Below are positions 26,999 through 35,238 of a stretch of DNA of 64,000 bases, piece after piece; positions within the stretch are counted from its first letter, which is position 1, and the number at the start of each line of letters is the position of its first letter. A model generated the notes under the pieces. It was not told the DNA's origin. It worked only from the letters and a program-made list of their open reading frames with translations, and did no database searches. The translations under genes were made by a program, and so were the position numbers. Source of the DNA: Saccharopolyspora sp. NFXS83 (GTDB taxonomy: Bacteria; Actinomycetota; Actinomycetes; Mycobacteriales; Pseudonocardiaceae); assembly GCF_026241095.1 (NCBI RefSeq), contig NZ_JAPFGB010000001.1:62001-126000 (forward strand), given 5' to 3'.

Positions 26999-27568
26999 TC
27001 AGATCCGGCGCAGCCCGTCGACGAGCAGGCCGACCACGTGGCGCGCGTCGTAGCGCGGATCGGTGCCCGCGCCGATGCAGAGGTTCCCGACGCCGCGCAT
27101 GAGCTCCAGCGCCCGCAGGTCGGACCGGACCTCCCCGGCGGCCTCGGCGGCGTCGATCAGCTCGGCGCACACCGGCACCAGCCGGTCCAGGAAGTACGCG
27201 TGCAGCGCGTCGAACCCCGCGTTGTCGGAACGCATCGCGTGCGCCAGCCCGTGCTTGGTGACCAGGAAGTCCACGAACTCCTCGATCCACCGCCGCAGCG
27301 CCTCGTACGGGGACGCGCTGTCCGCCAGCAGCCGCGGGCCCGCTTCCGCGCAGGCGTCGACCTGGTGCCGGTACACGGCGATGATCAGGTCCGCCCGCGT
27401 CGGGAAGTGGCGGTAGATCGTGCCCACGCCGACGCCCGCCTCCGCCGCGACATCGCGCACGGGCGCGTCCACACCGGAGGCGACGAAGACCTTGGCGGCG
27501 GCGTCGAGCAGCGTCCGCTCGTTGCGCCGCGCGTCCGCCCGCTTCGGCCGCGTCGTGCCCTCGTCCAC
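26999..27568 (-). CDS. TetR-family transcriptional regulator
   Basis: This 189-residue protein has a typical TetR head (R-N-E-R-T-L-L-D-A-A-A-K-V-F, V-R-D-V-A-A-E-A-G-V-G-V-G-T-I-Y-R-H-F-P-T-R) and a helical C-terminal domain. It starts with GTG 27568. No obvious target lies next to it; the flanking genes are a secreted protein and membrane pentapeptide proteins. Its regulon cannot be inferred from position. Confidence 0.85.
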   Translation of the reverse strand: MDEGTTRPKRADARRNERTLLDAAAKVFVASGVDAPVRDVAAEAGVGVGTIYRHFPTRADLIIAVYRHQVDACAEAGPRLLADSASPYEALRRWIEEFVDFLVTKHGLAHAMRSDNAGFDALHAYFLDRLVPVCAELIDAAEAAGEVRSDLRALELMRGVGNLCIGAGTDPRYDARHVVGLLVDGLRRI

Positions 27569-27650
27569 CGCGCCGCTCCCTCCCCGCGCCGCCGGAGCGC
27601 TGTTCCGCTTCTCATGGTGGCAGAGCCGGGAACCGCCCAGGTCGGCGCGG

Positions 27651-28610
27651 CTACCCGTGGGTGGGCGGGACGGCGGCCTCCTCCAGCAGCGCGGCCAGGT
27701 CGGTGTCGGCGCAGGTGACGTCGGCGAACTTCGCCACGTCCTCGAAGCGGCAGTCCGCGAAGCTCACCTCGGAGTGCAGCGCCGCGCCGTGGAAGTCGGC
27801 GACGCCGTGGAAGACCGAGCGATCGAACCAGACCGGCCCGCCGAACTCGACCCCGGCGAACTGGGCGCGGCTGCGGAACACCGCGTCCCGGCAGCGGAAC
27901 CGGCCGCCCGCGTGGGTGGACGCCCCGGTCATCCACACCGGACCGATCACGTCGCACCGGCTCAGGTTGTTGTCGTGGAACAGCCGCGCGTAGCGCGCCA
28001 CCAGCGTCCCGACCCGGCGCCCGGAGAGGTCGAAGTACTCCAGCGTCGCGTTGGTGAAGTCCAGGTCGTAGGCGGGTGCGTCCGCCCCCACCTCCGGGAG
28101 CAGATCGGTGACGAGCCGCTGCGCCGTCAGCCGCACCTGGAGCTCGCGGTCCGCCGCGTTGCGCTCGTCCCGCTCCCACTCGCCCTCGTCGGCGTAGCGC
28201 GGATGCGCGAACGGTCGCCGCAGGTAGGAGCACAGCACGTCGAGCACCGTCTGGGTGTGGCCGGGAGAGCTGCGGGCCAGCGCCGCCAAGGCGTGCAGCG
28301 CGCCCACCCGCACCTGATCGGCCTCGTGGCCGAGCAGCTCCACGGCGCGGGCGAAGCGCTCGTCGGCGATGCGCTCCCGGTCGAGGTCGGTTCGCGCGCC
28401 CTCCAGCTGCTGCCTGCTCTCGTCGACCCGGCGGCGCCGGTCGTTGAGCCACAGCGCGTACAGCGCGACCACCGAACCCGCCGCCAGGCCGCCGGTGCGC
28501 AGCGCGTCCGCCCCGTTCACCCGGCCGTCGAACACCAGCAGCGCCGCGCTCACGCCGAACAGAACCAGCGTCGCGAGTGCCACGGTCGCGGGCAGCCCGT
28601 ACCTACGCAT
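27651..28610 (-). CDS. Membrane protein with pentapeptide-type repeats, paralogue 1
   Basis: This 319-residue protein has two N-terminal membrane helices (V-A-L-A-T-L-V-L-F-G-V and G-G-L-A-A-G-S-V-V-A-L-Y-A-L-W-L), a basic/helical juxtamembrane segment, a conserved block around A-V-E-L-L-G-H-E-A-D-Q-V-R-V-G, and a C-terminal run of A-x-F/D-L-type pentapeptide-like repeats forming a beta-helix. ATG 28610 has AGGAG about eight bases upstream and overlaps the stop of the paralogue upstream by 8 bases; a longer TTG start is possible. Related proteins are common in Streptomyces and of unknown role. Confidence 0.78.
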   Translation of the reverse strand: MRRYGLPATVALATLVLFGVSAALLVFDGRVNGADALRTGGLAAGSVVALYALWLNDRRRRVDESRQQLEGARTDLDRERIADERFARAVELLGHEADQVRVGALHALAALARSSPGHTQTVLDVLCSYLRRPFAHPRYADEGEWERDERNAADRELQVRLTAQRLVTDLLPEVGADAPAYDLDFTNATLEYFDLSGRRVGTLVARYARLFHDNNLSRCDVIGPVWMTGASTHAGGRFRCRDAVFRSRAQFAGVEFGGPVWFDRSVFHGVADFHGAALHSEVSFADCRFEDVAKFADVTCADTDLAALLEEAAVPPTHG

Positions 28611-29751
28611 CCGCCTGCTCCTGGTGCGCCGCAACGGATTTCCACTCGTCGGGGAGGGCGGACCCTTCGGCGGCCAGCAGATCGTCCAGCAGCACCTCGC
28701 GCACCGGAGCGCTCGGCCGCAGTTCGATGCCGCCGTCGAGGCGCGCGGAACGCAGATCGACGGCGCCGCCGAACTCGACGTCCCGCACGAACCACCGGCG
28801 CGCGCAGCTCATCCGCTTGAGGTCCACGTTCCGCGCGAACCGCGCCCGGTCGAAATCGCACGGCTCCAGCGTCCGGATCCCGCGCAGCTCCAAGGTGTCG
28901 CGGAACTCCGAGCTCGTCGCCCGGATCCGCCCCAGGAACACCGAATCCCGGAAGTGCACGTCCCCGTGGAACACCGCTCTGCTGAAGTTCGTGGTGTGCC
29001 GGAACCGGCAGCGGTACGCCGCGACCCGGCCCACCACGCGATCCGCCAGGTTGAAGCGCTCCAGCCAGGCGCGGGTCAGGTCGAGGTCGTAGATCGGCGG
29101 ATCCGGCTCGTCCCGCGTCGGCAGCAGCTCGATGATCAGGCGCTGCGCGGTCTGCCGCGCGTGCCGCTCCCGCTCCAGCTCGGGAGCGATCGACGGCGGC
29201 TCCCCCGCGGGCAGCAGCTCCGGCAACGTCCACTTCGGATGGTCGAACGGGCGGCGCAGGTACGAGCACAGCACGTCCAGCACCGTCTGCGTGTAGTACG
29301 ACCGGCTGCGCGCCAAGCCCGCGAGCGCGTGCATCGCGCCCACCCGCACCTGATCCGCCTCGTGCCCGAGCAGTTCCACCGCCCTGGCGAAGCGCTCGTC
29401 GTCGGCGCGGTCCCGGTCGTGATCGGTGCGCCGGTCCTCCAACTCCTGGCGCCTGCGCTCCAGGTCGTAGCGCTCCTGGTCGAGTTCTTGGCGCCGCTGG
29501 TCCAATTCCTGGCGCCGTTCCTCGACGCGGCGCCTGCGGTCGTTGAGCCACAGGGCGTAGAGCGCGACGACGGACCCGGCGGCGAGCCCGCCGGTGCGCA
29601 GCGCGTCCGCCCCGGTGCTGCGCTGGTCGAACAGCAGCAGCCCGGCGCTCGTCGCCGCCAGCACCACCACGGCGAGCGCGATGGTCAGCACCAACCCCGC
29701 GCGGCGCTCCCGCCGCACCGGTGCCCCGGAACGGGCATCGACCTCACTCAT
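28603..29751 (-). CDS. Membrane protein with coiled coil and pentapeptide-type repeats, paralogue 2
   Basis: This 382-residue protein shares the same two membrane helices, the G-A-D-A-L-R-T-G-G-L-A-A-G-S-V-V-A-L stretch and the V-E-L-L-G-H-E-A-D-Q-V-R-V-G-A block with its downstream neighbour, so the pair arose by tandem duplication. It adds a charged coiled coil of about 40 residues built from R-R-Q-E-L-D-Q repeats. The C-terminal half is pentapeptide-like. ATG 29751 is chosen as the start of sensible sequence; ATG 29760 is also possible. Confidence 0.75.
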   Translation of the reverse strand: MSEVDARSGAPVRRERRAGLVLTIALAVVVLAATSAGLLLFDQRSTGADALRTGGLAAGSVVALYALWLNDRRRRVEERRQELDQRRQELDQERYDLERRRQELEDRRTDHDRDRADDERFARAVELLGHEADQVRVGAMHALAGLARSRSYYTQTVLDVLCSYLRRPFDHPKWTLPELLPAGEPPSIAPELERERHARQTAQRLIIELLPTRDEPDPPIYDLDLTRAWLERFNLADRVVGRVAAYRCRFRHTTNFSRAVFHGDVHFRDSVFLGRIRATSSEFRDTLELRGIRTLEPCDFDRARFARNVDLKRMSCARRWFVRDVEFGGAVDLRSARLDGGIELRPSAPVREVLLDDLLAAEGSALPDEWKSVAAHQEQADA

Positions 29752-29820
29752 GCGGGTGATCATCGCAGTTCGGCACCCGTCGGCGGTGCGGATCCGGCGA
29801 CCCGGAACCCGCACGACGAA

Positions 29821-29859
29821 CGCCCCACCCGCCCCGGCACGAGCGGGGCGGATGGGGCG
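29821..29859. terminator. 16-bp hairpin near the muramidase stop
   Basis: CGCCCCACCCGCCCCG (29821-29836) pairs with 29844-29859 with one mismatch around a seven-base loop. It begins 16 bases beyond the stop of the leftward muramidase gene, the expected terminator position. Confidence 0.65.
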
Positions 29860-29875
29860 CGTCGGGGAGAAGCGG

Positions 29876-30727
29876 TCAGCCGCGGGCGATGGCCTGCAGC
29901 TGCTCGTAGCCGCCGTTGAAGGAGTTCTGGTCGATCGGCGTCGAGCTGTACTGCCAGAACGTGTGGAAACCCCAGTTGTAGGGCAGCGATCCCACGCTGC
30001 CCGCGTACCGCGCGATCCACAGCGGACTCGTGGAGCTGAAGTCGCCGTTCGCGCACTGGTTCCACCAGTTGGTGCTCGTGTAGATCACCGGGTAGCGGCC
30101 CGTGCGGTGGAAGTACGTGTCGCTGAAGTCCTTGATCCACCCGGTCATCGAGCCCGGCGAATGCCCGTAGCAGGTGTCGCCGTAGGGGTTGTACTCCATG
30201 TCCAGCGCGCCCGGCAGCGTCTTGCCGTCCGGTGACCAGCCACCGCCGTGGTCCACGAAGAAGTTCGCCTGCGCCGCTCCGCTGGACACGTCCGGCAGCG
30301 CGAAGTGGTAGGCGCCGCGGATCATGCCGACGTCGTAGGAACCGTTGTACTGCTGCGCGAAGTACGGGTTCCGGTAGGTGGTGCCCTCGGTCGCCTTGAC
30401 GAAGGCGAACCGCTTGCCCTGGTTCCAGTGGCCGGGCCAGTCGACGTTGCCCTGATGCCCGCTGACGTCGATTCCCTCGACGGTGGCCAGCGGGGACTTC
30501 TCAGGTGCGGTGCGGGGTTCGCCGTCACCCTCGTGCTTGCGGATCTGCGAACCCATCGCGTGGTCGGTGTCCGGATTCGGGTCGTTCACCTCGGAGCTCA
30601 TCGCTTGCTCCATTCGGAGAGGGGATGTGCCTGCGTGCGCGGGGAACGTCAACAGCGTGCACGCCCAGGTGATCGAGAGTAGGCAGATGAGCCCGCGCGT
30701 GCGAGCGCGTCCACTCGAATGCGTCAT
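29876..30727 (-). CDS. Secreted GH25 muramidase (lysozyme M1 type)
   Basis: This 283-residue enzyme hydrolyses the N-acetylmuramic acid to N-acetylglucosamine bond of peptidoglycan. It has a signal sequence (residues 1-33, ending F-P-A-H-A-G) and a linker of about 60 residues. The GH25 domain begins G-I-D-V-S-G-H-Q-G-N-V-D-W, with the catalytic D-x-E in A-L-D-M-E-Y-N, then Y-T-S-T-N-W-W and the closing F-W-Q-Y-S-S. The ATG at 30727 is chosen because the basic signal-peptide start follows it. The role is likely wall remodelling or attack on neighbours. Confidence 0.9.
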   Translation of the reverse strand: MTHSSGRARTRGLICLLSITWACTLLTFPAHAGTSPLRMEQAMSSEVNDPNPDTDHAMGSQIRKHEGDGEPRTAPEKSPLATVEGIDVSGHQGNVDWPGHWNQGKRFAFVKATEGTTYRNPYFAQQYNGSYDVGMIRGAYHFALPDVSSGAAQANFFVDHGGGWSPDGKTLPGALDMEYNPYGDTCYGHSPGSMTGWIKDFSDTYFHRTGRYPVIYTSTNWWNQCANGDFSSTSPLWIARYAGSVGSLPYNWGFHTFWQYSSTPIDQNSFNGGYEQLQAIARG

Positions 30728-31138
30728 CGAAGGTGGCCTCTCGGGGGAGTCGGAGCCGGAGCGGTCCCCGGCTCGAAAATTCTGGCGAGCTCGGCACGTT
30801 CCCGGCAGCGCAGAAGTGGTCAATTAACCGGAATGGCGCAATCCGGACGGCACGATCACGTCGAGCGACATCCCAGCCGCAGTGAGGGGAATCCGCACGT
30901 TTTGGCCTCCCCGCACTCGACGGTCGGGTGAATCGGGTGCGACGGCCGCCCCAACGCAGGGGCTACTGGCCTGCCGGTTCGACACGAATGGCTACCCTGG
31001 GTGGGCGGAAGTACGGGTTCGACCTCTCAGCGGCACCGGTCGTATGCTCCGAACGACCCGATCCACCAGGGCAGACCGGACCAGGGCAGGGGCCAGAGGG
31101 CGAGCCGAGGACGAATCGAGTGGAGGGGCGCCACGGGC
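30728..31138. other. Gene-free divergent region of about 410 bases
   Basis: It separates the leftward muramidase from the rightward PAS-GGDEF-EAL gene. Possible -10 hexamers for the latter are TACCCT (30993-30998) and TATGCT (31043-31048), both without a good -35. I looked for a c-di-AMP riboswitch, which often precedes wall hydrolases in actinobacteria, and did not find one. Confidence 0.4.
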
Positions 31139-33304
31139 ATGACGGGGTGGACCGCACCGGTTCCCAGCGCTCAGGAGACGGAGCCGGCGGTGAGCAGAAC
31201 CGACCGCAGGCGATTCGCGGCGGTCTGGGCCCAGACCTTGATGGGCACCAGCTACGTCCCCATGACCAGCGCGGAAGTCGAAGGCAGGCTGCTCGGCTAC
31301 ACCGACCGGCTGGTGGAAGCGCTGCTGTCCGACCCGTTCGACCCGGCACCCGGCCACGACGTCGGCGAAGACCTCGTCGCCGTGCACTTCACCAGCGCCG
31401 ACTCGCTGGCCCGCACCATCGACCTCATCGGCGACGAATTCCTCGACGTCCTGCACCTCGACGAAGGCCCCGGCTGGCGGCGGCGCATCGCCGCGCTGCA
31501 AGGCTCCGTGTGCACCGGGTTCGTGCAGGCCGCCCGCAAGCGCACCCTCGACGAGCAGGAAGCCATCCGGCAGGCCGTGCTCGACGCTCGCGACGCCGTC
31601 GAACAAGCCCTGCGCACCAGCGAAGCGCGGTTCCGGGCGATCTTCGCCGAAGCCGCCATCGGCATCTGCATCGCGGACATGGCCGGGCACGTGCTCGAAG
31701 TGAACTCCTCGCTGCGGCGCATCCTCGGGCGCCCCACCGACGAGCTGCGGCGGATGACCATGCACGACTGGCTGCACCCCGCCGACTCCGAGGGCTTCTG
31801 GCGGCTCTACGAGGAACTGGTGCGCGGCGAACGCGACCAGTACCGCGTCGAGAAGCGGTTCACCCGCCCCGACGGCGGACGCGCCTGGACCGAGGTCATC
31901 GTCTCCCTGGTGCGCGGCGAGGACGGCATGCCGCTCTACCAGGTCGCCATGGTCGAAGACGTCACCGAGCGCAAGCTGCTGCAGGACCGGCTGCGCCACC
32001 AGGCCATGCACGACCCGCTGACCGGGCTGCCGAACCGGGCGCTGTTCATGGAGCGCCTCACCTCCGCGATGCGCTCCCGGGAGCACGGCGACCGGGTCGC
32101 GCTGTGCTACATGGACCTCGACGGGTTCAAGGTCATCAACGACAGCCTCGGCCACCACGTCGGCGACGACCTGCTCGTCGCCGTGTCCGAGCGGCTCGCG
32201 CTGTCCGTGCACGGCGAGGACCGGCTGGTGGCGCGGATGGGCGGCGACGAGTTCGTCATCCTCATCGAGGACTCGCCCGGCACCGAGCAGGCCATCGAGA
32301 TCGCCGACGAAATCCTCGACACGCTCATCGAGCCCATCCGCATCGGAGGCCACGAGCTGTCCGTCTCCGCCAGCATCGGCATCGTCGAACGCCAAGTGCA
32401 CGGCCAGAGCGCCGCGGAACTCATGCGCGACGCCGACGTGACGCTGTACTGGGCCAAAGCCGAGGGCAAAGGCCGCTGGGCGCTGTTCGACCCGGACCGC
32501 AACGCCACCGAAGTCGCGCAGTACCGGCTGTCGGCCACCATGCCCGCCGCGCTGGAGCGCGAGGAGTTCTTCGTCGAATACCAGCCGCTGGTGGGCCTGC
32601 GCGAGTTCGGCGTCGTCGGCGTCGAGGCCCTCGCCCGCTGGTGGCACCCGGACCTCGGCAGGCTCGGGCCGGACCGGTTCATCTCGCTCGCCGAGGAGAC
32701 CGGGCTGATCGTTCCCCTCGGCCGCTGGGTGCTGCGCCAAGCGTGCAGGCAGGCCAAGCAGTGGCAGGACGAGTTCGGCGACGCCGCCCCGTTCGTCAGC
32801 GTCAACCTCGCGGTGCGCCAGTCCCGCGACCCCAACCTCGTCGCCGACGTCGAGACGATCCTGCGCGAAACGAACCTCGACCCGTCCCGGTTGCAGCTCG
32901 AACTCACCGAGAGCGCCGTGATGGGCACCGCCGACGAACCCATCGAAACCTTGTGGGCGCTCACGAAGATGGGCGTGCGCATCGCCATCGACGACTTCGG
33001 GACCGGCTACTCCAACCTCGCCTACCTGCGGCACCTGCCGGTGCACGAGCTGAAGATCGCCGGGTCCTTCATGTACGGGCTGCGCGACCCGGAGAAGGCC
33101 GACCCGGTCGACGCCCGCATCGTCGGCACCCTCGTCGACCTGGCGCACACGCTCGGGCTGACCGTCACCGCCGAAGGCGTCGAGACCCACGCCCAGGCCC
33201 GCCGGATGGCGGAGATCGGGTGCGAGACCGGGCAGGGCTACTTCTTCGCCCGCCCCTGCTCGCCGGAGCGCATCCGCGCCTTCATCGCCGACCACGTCGG
33301 CTGA
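31139..33304 (+). CDS. PAS-GGDEF-EAL protein, c-di-GMP synthase/phosphodiesterase
   Basis: This 721-residue protein has an N-terminal all-helical sensor-like region (residues about 20-150), a PAS domain with PAC motif (about 155-275), a GGDEF domain with intact R-M-G-G-D-E-F (368-372) and an EAL domain with V-E-A-L-A-R-W (496-498) and D-D-F-G-T-G-Y-S-N-L. No RxxD inhibitory site stands five residues before GGDEF, so product feedback is probably weak or absent. The layout resembles RmdA of Streptomyces, a bifunctional enzyme of development. ATG 31139 follows GGAGGGG at some distance; a GTG at 31190 is an alternative. Confidence 0.9.
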   Translation: MTGWTAPVPSAQETEPAVSRTDRRRFAAVWAQTLMGTSYVPMTSAEVEGRLLGYTDRLVEALLSDPFDPAPGHDVGEDLVAVHFTSADSLARTIDLIGDEFLDVLHLDEGPGWRRRIAALQGSVCTGFVQAARKRTLDEQEAIRQAVLDARDAVEQALRTSEARFRAIFAEAAIGICIADMAGHVLEVNSSLRRILGRPTDELRRMTMHDWLHPADSEGFWRLYEELVRGERDQYRVEKRFTRPDGGRAWTEVIVSLVRGEDGMPLYQVAMVEDVTERKLLQDRLRHQAMHDPLTGLPNRALFMERLTSAMRSREHGDRVALCYMDLDGFKVINDSLGHHVGDDLLVAVSERLALSVHGEDRLVARMGGDEFVILIEDSPGTEQAIEIADEILDTLIEPIRIGGHELSVSASIGIVERQVHGQSAAELMRDADVTLYWAKAEGKGRWALFDPDRNATEVAQYRLSATMPAALEREEFFVEYQPLVGLREFGVVGVEALARWWHPDLGRLGPDRFISLAEETGLIVPLGRWVLRQACRQAKQWQDEFGDAAPFVSVNLAVRQSRDPNLVADVETILRETNLDPSRLQLELTESAVMGTADEPIETLWALTKMGVRIAIDDFGTGYSNLAYLRHLPVHELKIAGSFMYGLRDPEKADPVDARIVGTLVDLAHTLGLTVTAEGVETHAQARRMAEIGCETGQGYFFARPCSPERIRAFIADHVG

Positions 33305-33497
33305 AGTCCTCTCAGGACGGTCCGCGTCGCGGTAGCGCAGCGGAAACCGGGCGCTCGTCAGGAAAACAACCGCACCGCTGCTTTTCCGGCGCGTGCGCAA
33401 ATTTCGCTCAGCTTCGCAACCTCCCCCTCGGGCGGGCGTCTTACGGACAGAAGCGCAGGAGACACCGGCGCGGCGTACCGAGGGAAGGCTGGATCTG

Positions 33498-34133
33498 ATG
33501 GGGAAGCGGACTCGCACGGCAAGCACGGCTGCGGCACTGGTCGGCGGCGCGCTGCTGCTCGCCGGCTGCGGCGGCCAGGCCGCGACGAACTCCGCCGCCG
33601 CGCCGGAGGGCCTGGGAGGCGACACCGCTAGCAGCGACACCGCACCCGCGACCCGCGCGGACGACCACGCCGGCGGCACCCACGACGACATCTCCGCCTC
33701 GAACTGCTCGGCCGAGGACTTCGAGATCACCATGCAGGCGCAGCCCGACGGCGGTGTGTTCCTGCTGCAGATGAAGAACACCTCGGACGAGTCCTGCGAG
33801 CTCGGCGGCTGGGTGGACGTCACCCCGACCAACATGGCCGGTCAGCCGATCGACACTCCCACCGAGAACGTGAACCTGCCCGGCCCGGACGCGAACCTGA
33901 CCCTGGAGCCCGGCAAGAGCGCCTTCTCCGGCGTGAAGATCGAGCTTGCCGAGCAGTCCGACCCGGACGCCCAGGTCGCCTCCGGCTTCACCGCGACCCC
34001 GTCGGACATGCAGGGCGAGGCCGCCGTCGAGGTCTCCGGCCTCAACGGCGGCGGCAGCCCGATGGAGATCGCGATCAAGAGCATGCAGATCGGCACCCTG
34101 CAGCCGTCCCCGCAGGGCGTCGTCGCGTTCTGA
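33498..34133 (+). CDS. DUF4232 lipoprotein
   Basis: This 211-residue protein has a lipobox L-L-A-G-C (Cys 24), so it should be anchored to the outer face of the membrane. A Thr/Ala-rich linker leads to a DUF4232 domain with N-C-S-A-E-D-F-E-I-T and S-D-E-S-C-E-L-G-G-W-V-D-V. Two Cys of the domain probably pair. ATG 33498 follows GGAAGG. Related to the secreted protein at 25753-26274. Confidence 0.82.
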   Translation: MGKRTRTASTAAALVGGALLLAGCGGQAATNSAAAPEGLGGDTASSDTAPATRADDHAGGTHDDISASNCSAEDFEITMQAQPDGGVFLLQMKNTSDESCELGGWVDVTPTNMAGQPIDTPTENVNLPGPDANLTLEPGKSAFSGVKIELAEQSDPDAQVASGFTATPSDMQGEAAVEVSGLNGGGSPMEIAIKSMQIGTLQPSPQGVVAF

Positions 34134-34146
34134 TCCCCGCCGCGAA

Positions 34147-34187
34147 CACAGCGAGCCCGCGCCGGACATCGGCGCGGGCTCGCTGTG
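34147..34187. terminator. Perfect 18-bp hairpin between convergent genes
   Basis: An 18-base arm starting CACAGCGAGCCCGCG pairs perfectly with its complement around the loop GACAT. It lies between the stops of the DUF4232 lipoprotein (34133) and the leftward dehydrogenase (34195). Confidence 0.8.
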
Positions 34188-34194
34188 CTCCCGC

Positions 34195-35238
34195 TCAGGC
34201 CTGCAGGTCCACCACGGGTTTCACGTCGTCGTCGGCCCGGGTGAGGACGTCGGTCCAGGAGTCCAGCGGGACGCGACGGCTGATCAAGTCGCCCAGCCAG
34301 GCCGGGTCCGCGTCCGCGAGGGAGCGGACCGCCTGCTGGTAGTGGCGCAGGTTCGCGTTGACGCTGCCCACCACCACGTCGTTGTCCAGCACCAGCTCGT
34401 CGTTGATCGCCCCGGCGGGCACCGGCAGCGTCCGGTCGTGCCCGGCGATGCCGGTGAGCACCGTGATCGCGTTGCGGGCGGTGCGGCGCAGCACGTCGAA
34501 GACCACTTCGCCCGCGCCCGTCGCCTCGATCACCACGTCCGGTTCGCACCCCAGGTCGTCCAACGAGGTGTGGTACGTCGCGCCCAGGCGCCGCACCAGG
34601 TCCGGCTTCGGCCCGTCGGTCACCTGGTCCAGCACGTGCACGTCCAGCCCCTGCTGCACCCCGAGCAGCGCGCCCAGCAGCCCGATCGCGCCCGCGCCCG
34701 TGACCAGCGCGTGCCGCGGCGCGTAGTAGGCGCGGCGGCCGATCAGCTCGGCCTGCTCCCACGCCTTCGTCACCACCGACGCCGGTTCGGTGAGCACGCC
34801 GAGGTCGCCCAGCCGGGCCGGGACCTTGATCGCGAAGCGGGGCTCGATCGTCCAGCGCTGCGCGCCGAAACCGTCCAGCTCCTTGATGCCGCACTCGGTG
34901 AACTCGCCGTTGAGGCAGAAGTCCCACTGCCCCGCCGCGCACGCCGGGCACGGCCACGGATCGGGGCGGCGCACCACGCCCACGACGAGATCGCCTTCGT
35001 CGAAGCCGCTGATCGCCGGCGCGTACCGCACCCGGCCGAGGGACTCGTGGAACAGCACCATCCGCTCCTGCCCCGGCGGCAGCACCCCGTGCGAAGCGTG
35101 CGTCACGTCGTGATCTGTCGCGCACGCGCCCACCAGGAGGCCGTCCACCAGCAGGTCACCGGATCCTGGCGTCGGCTCCGGCAACTCGGAGACCGCCGCC
35201 AGCTCCGGCTTGCCGGGCACCACCGTCGCCGCCTTCAC
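34195..35238 (-). CDS. Zinc-type glucose 1-dehydrogenase-like MDR enzyme
   Basis: This 347-residue medium-chain dehydrogenase would oxidise glucose to gluconolactone with NAD(P). It has C-A-T-D-H-D-V for the first zinc ligand, L-F-H-E-S-L-G-R-V for the second, the structural-zinc C-P-A-C-A-A-G-Q-W-D-F-C, and the nucleotide motif G-A-G-A-I-G-L-L. This pattern matches the glucose dehydrogenase branch of MDR enzymes. Its GTG overlaps the TGA of the GH15 gene upstream (GTGA), so the two are coupled and probably act in sequence. Confidence 0.82.
   Translation of the reverse strand: MKAATVVPGKPELAAVSELPEPTPGSGDLLVDGLLVGACATDHDVTHASHGVLPPGQERMVLFHESLGRVRYAPAISGFDEGDLVVGVVRRPDPWPCPACAAGQWDFCLNGEFTECGIKELDGFGAQRWTIEPRFAIKVPARLGDLGVLTEPASVVTKAWEQAELIGRRAYYAPRHALVTGAGAIGLLGALLGVQQGLDVHVLDQVTDGPKPDLVRRLGATYHTSLDDLGCEPDVVIEATGAGEVVFDVLRRTARNAITVLTGIAGHDRTLPVPAGAINDELVLDNDVVVGSVNANLRHYQQAVRSLADADPAWLGDLISRRVPLDSWTDVLTRADDDVKPVVDLQA

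Noticed and set aside
30824-31000. Possible c-di-AMP (ydaO-type) riboswitch, because GGGTGAATCGG-like sequence occurs near 30925.
   Set aside because: The other required conserved blocks are missing and the orientation is away from the muramidase gene.
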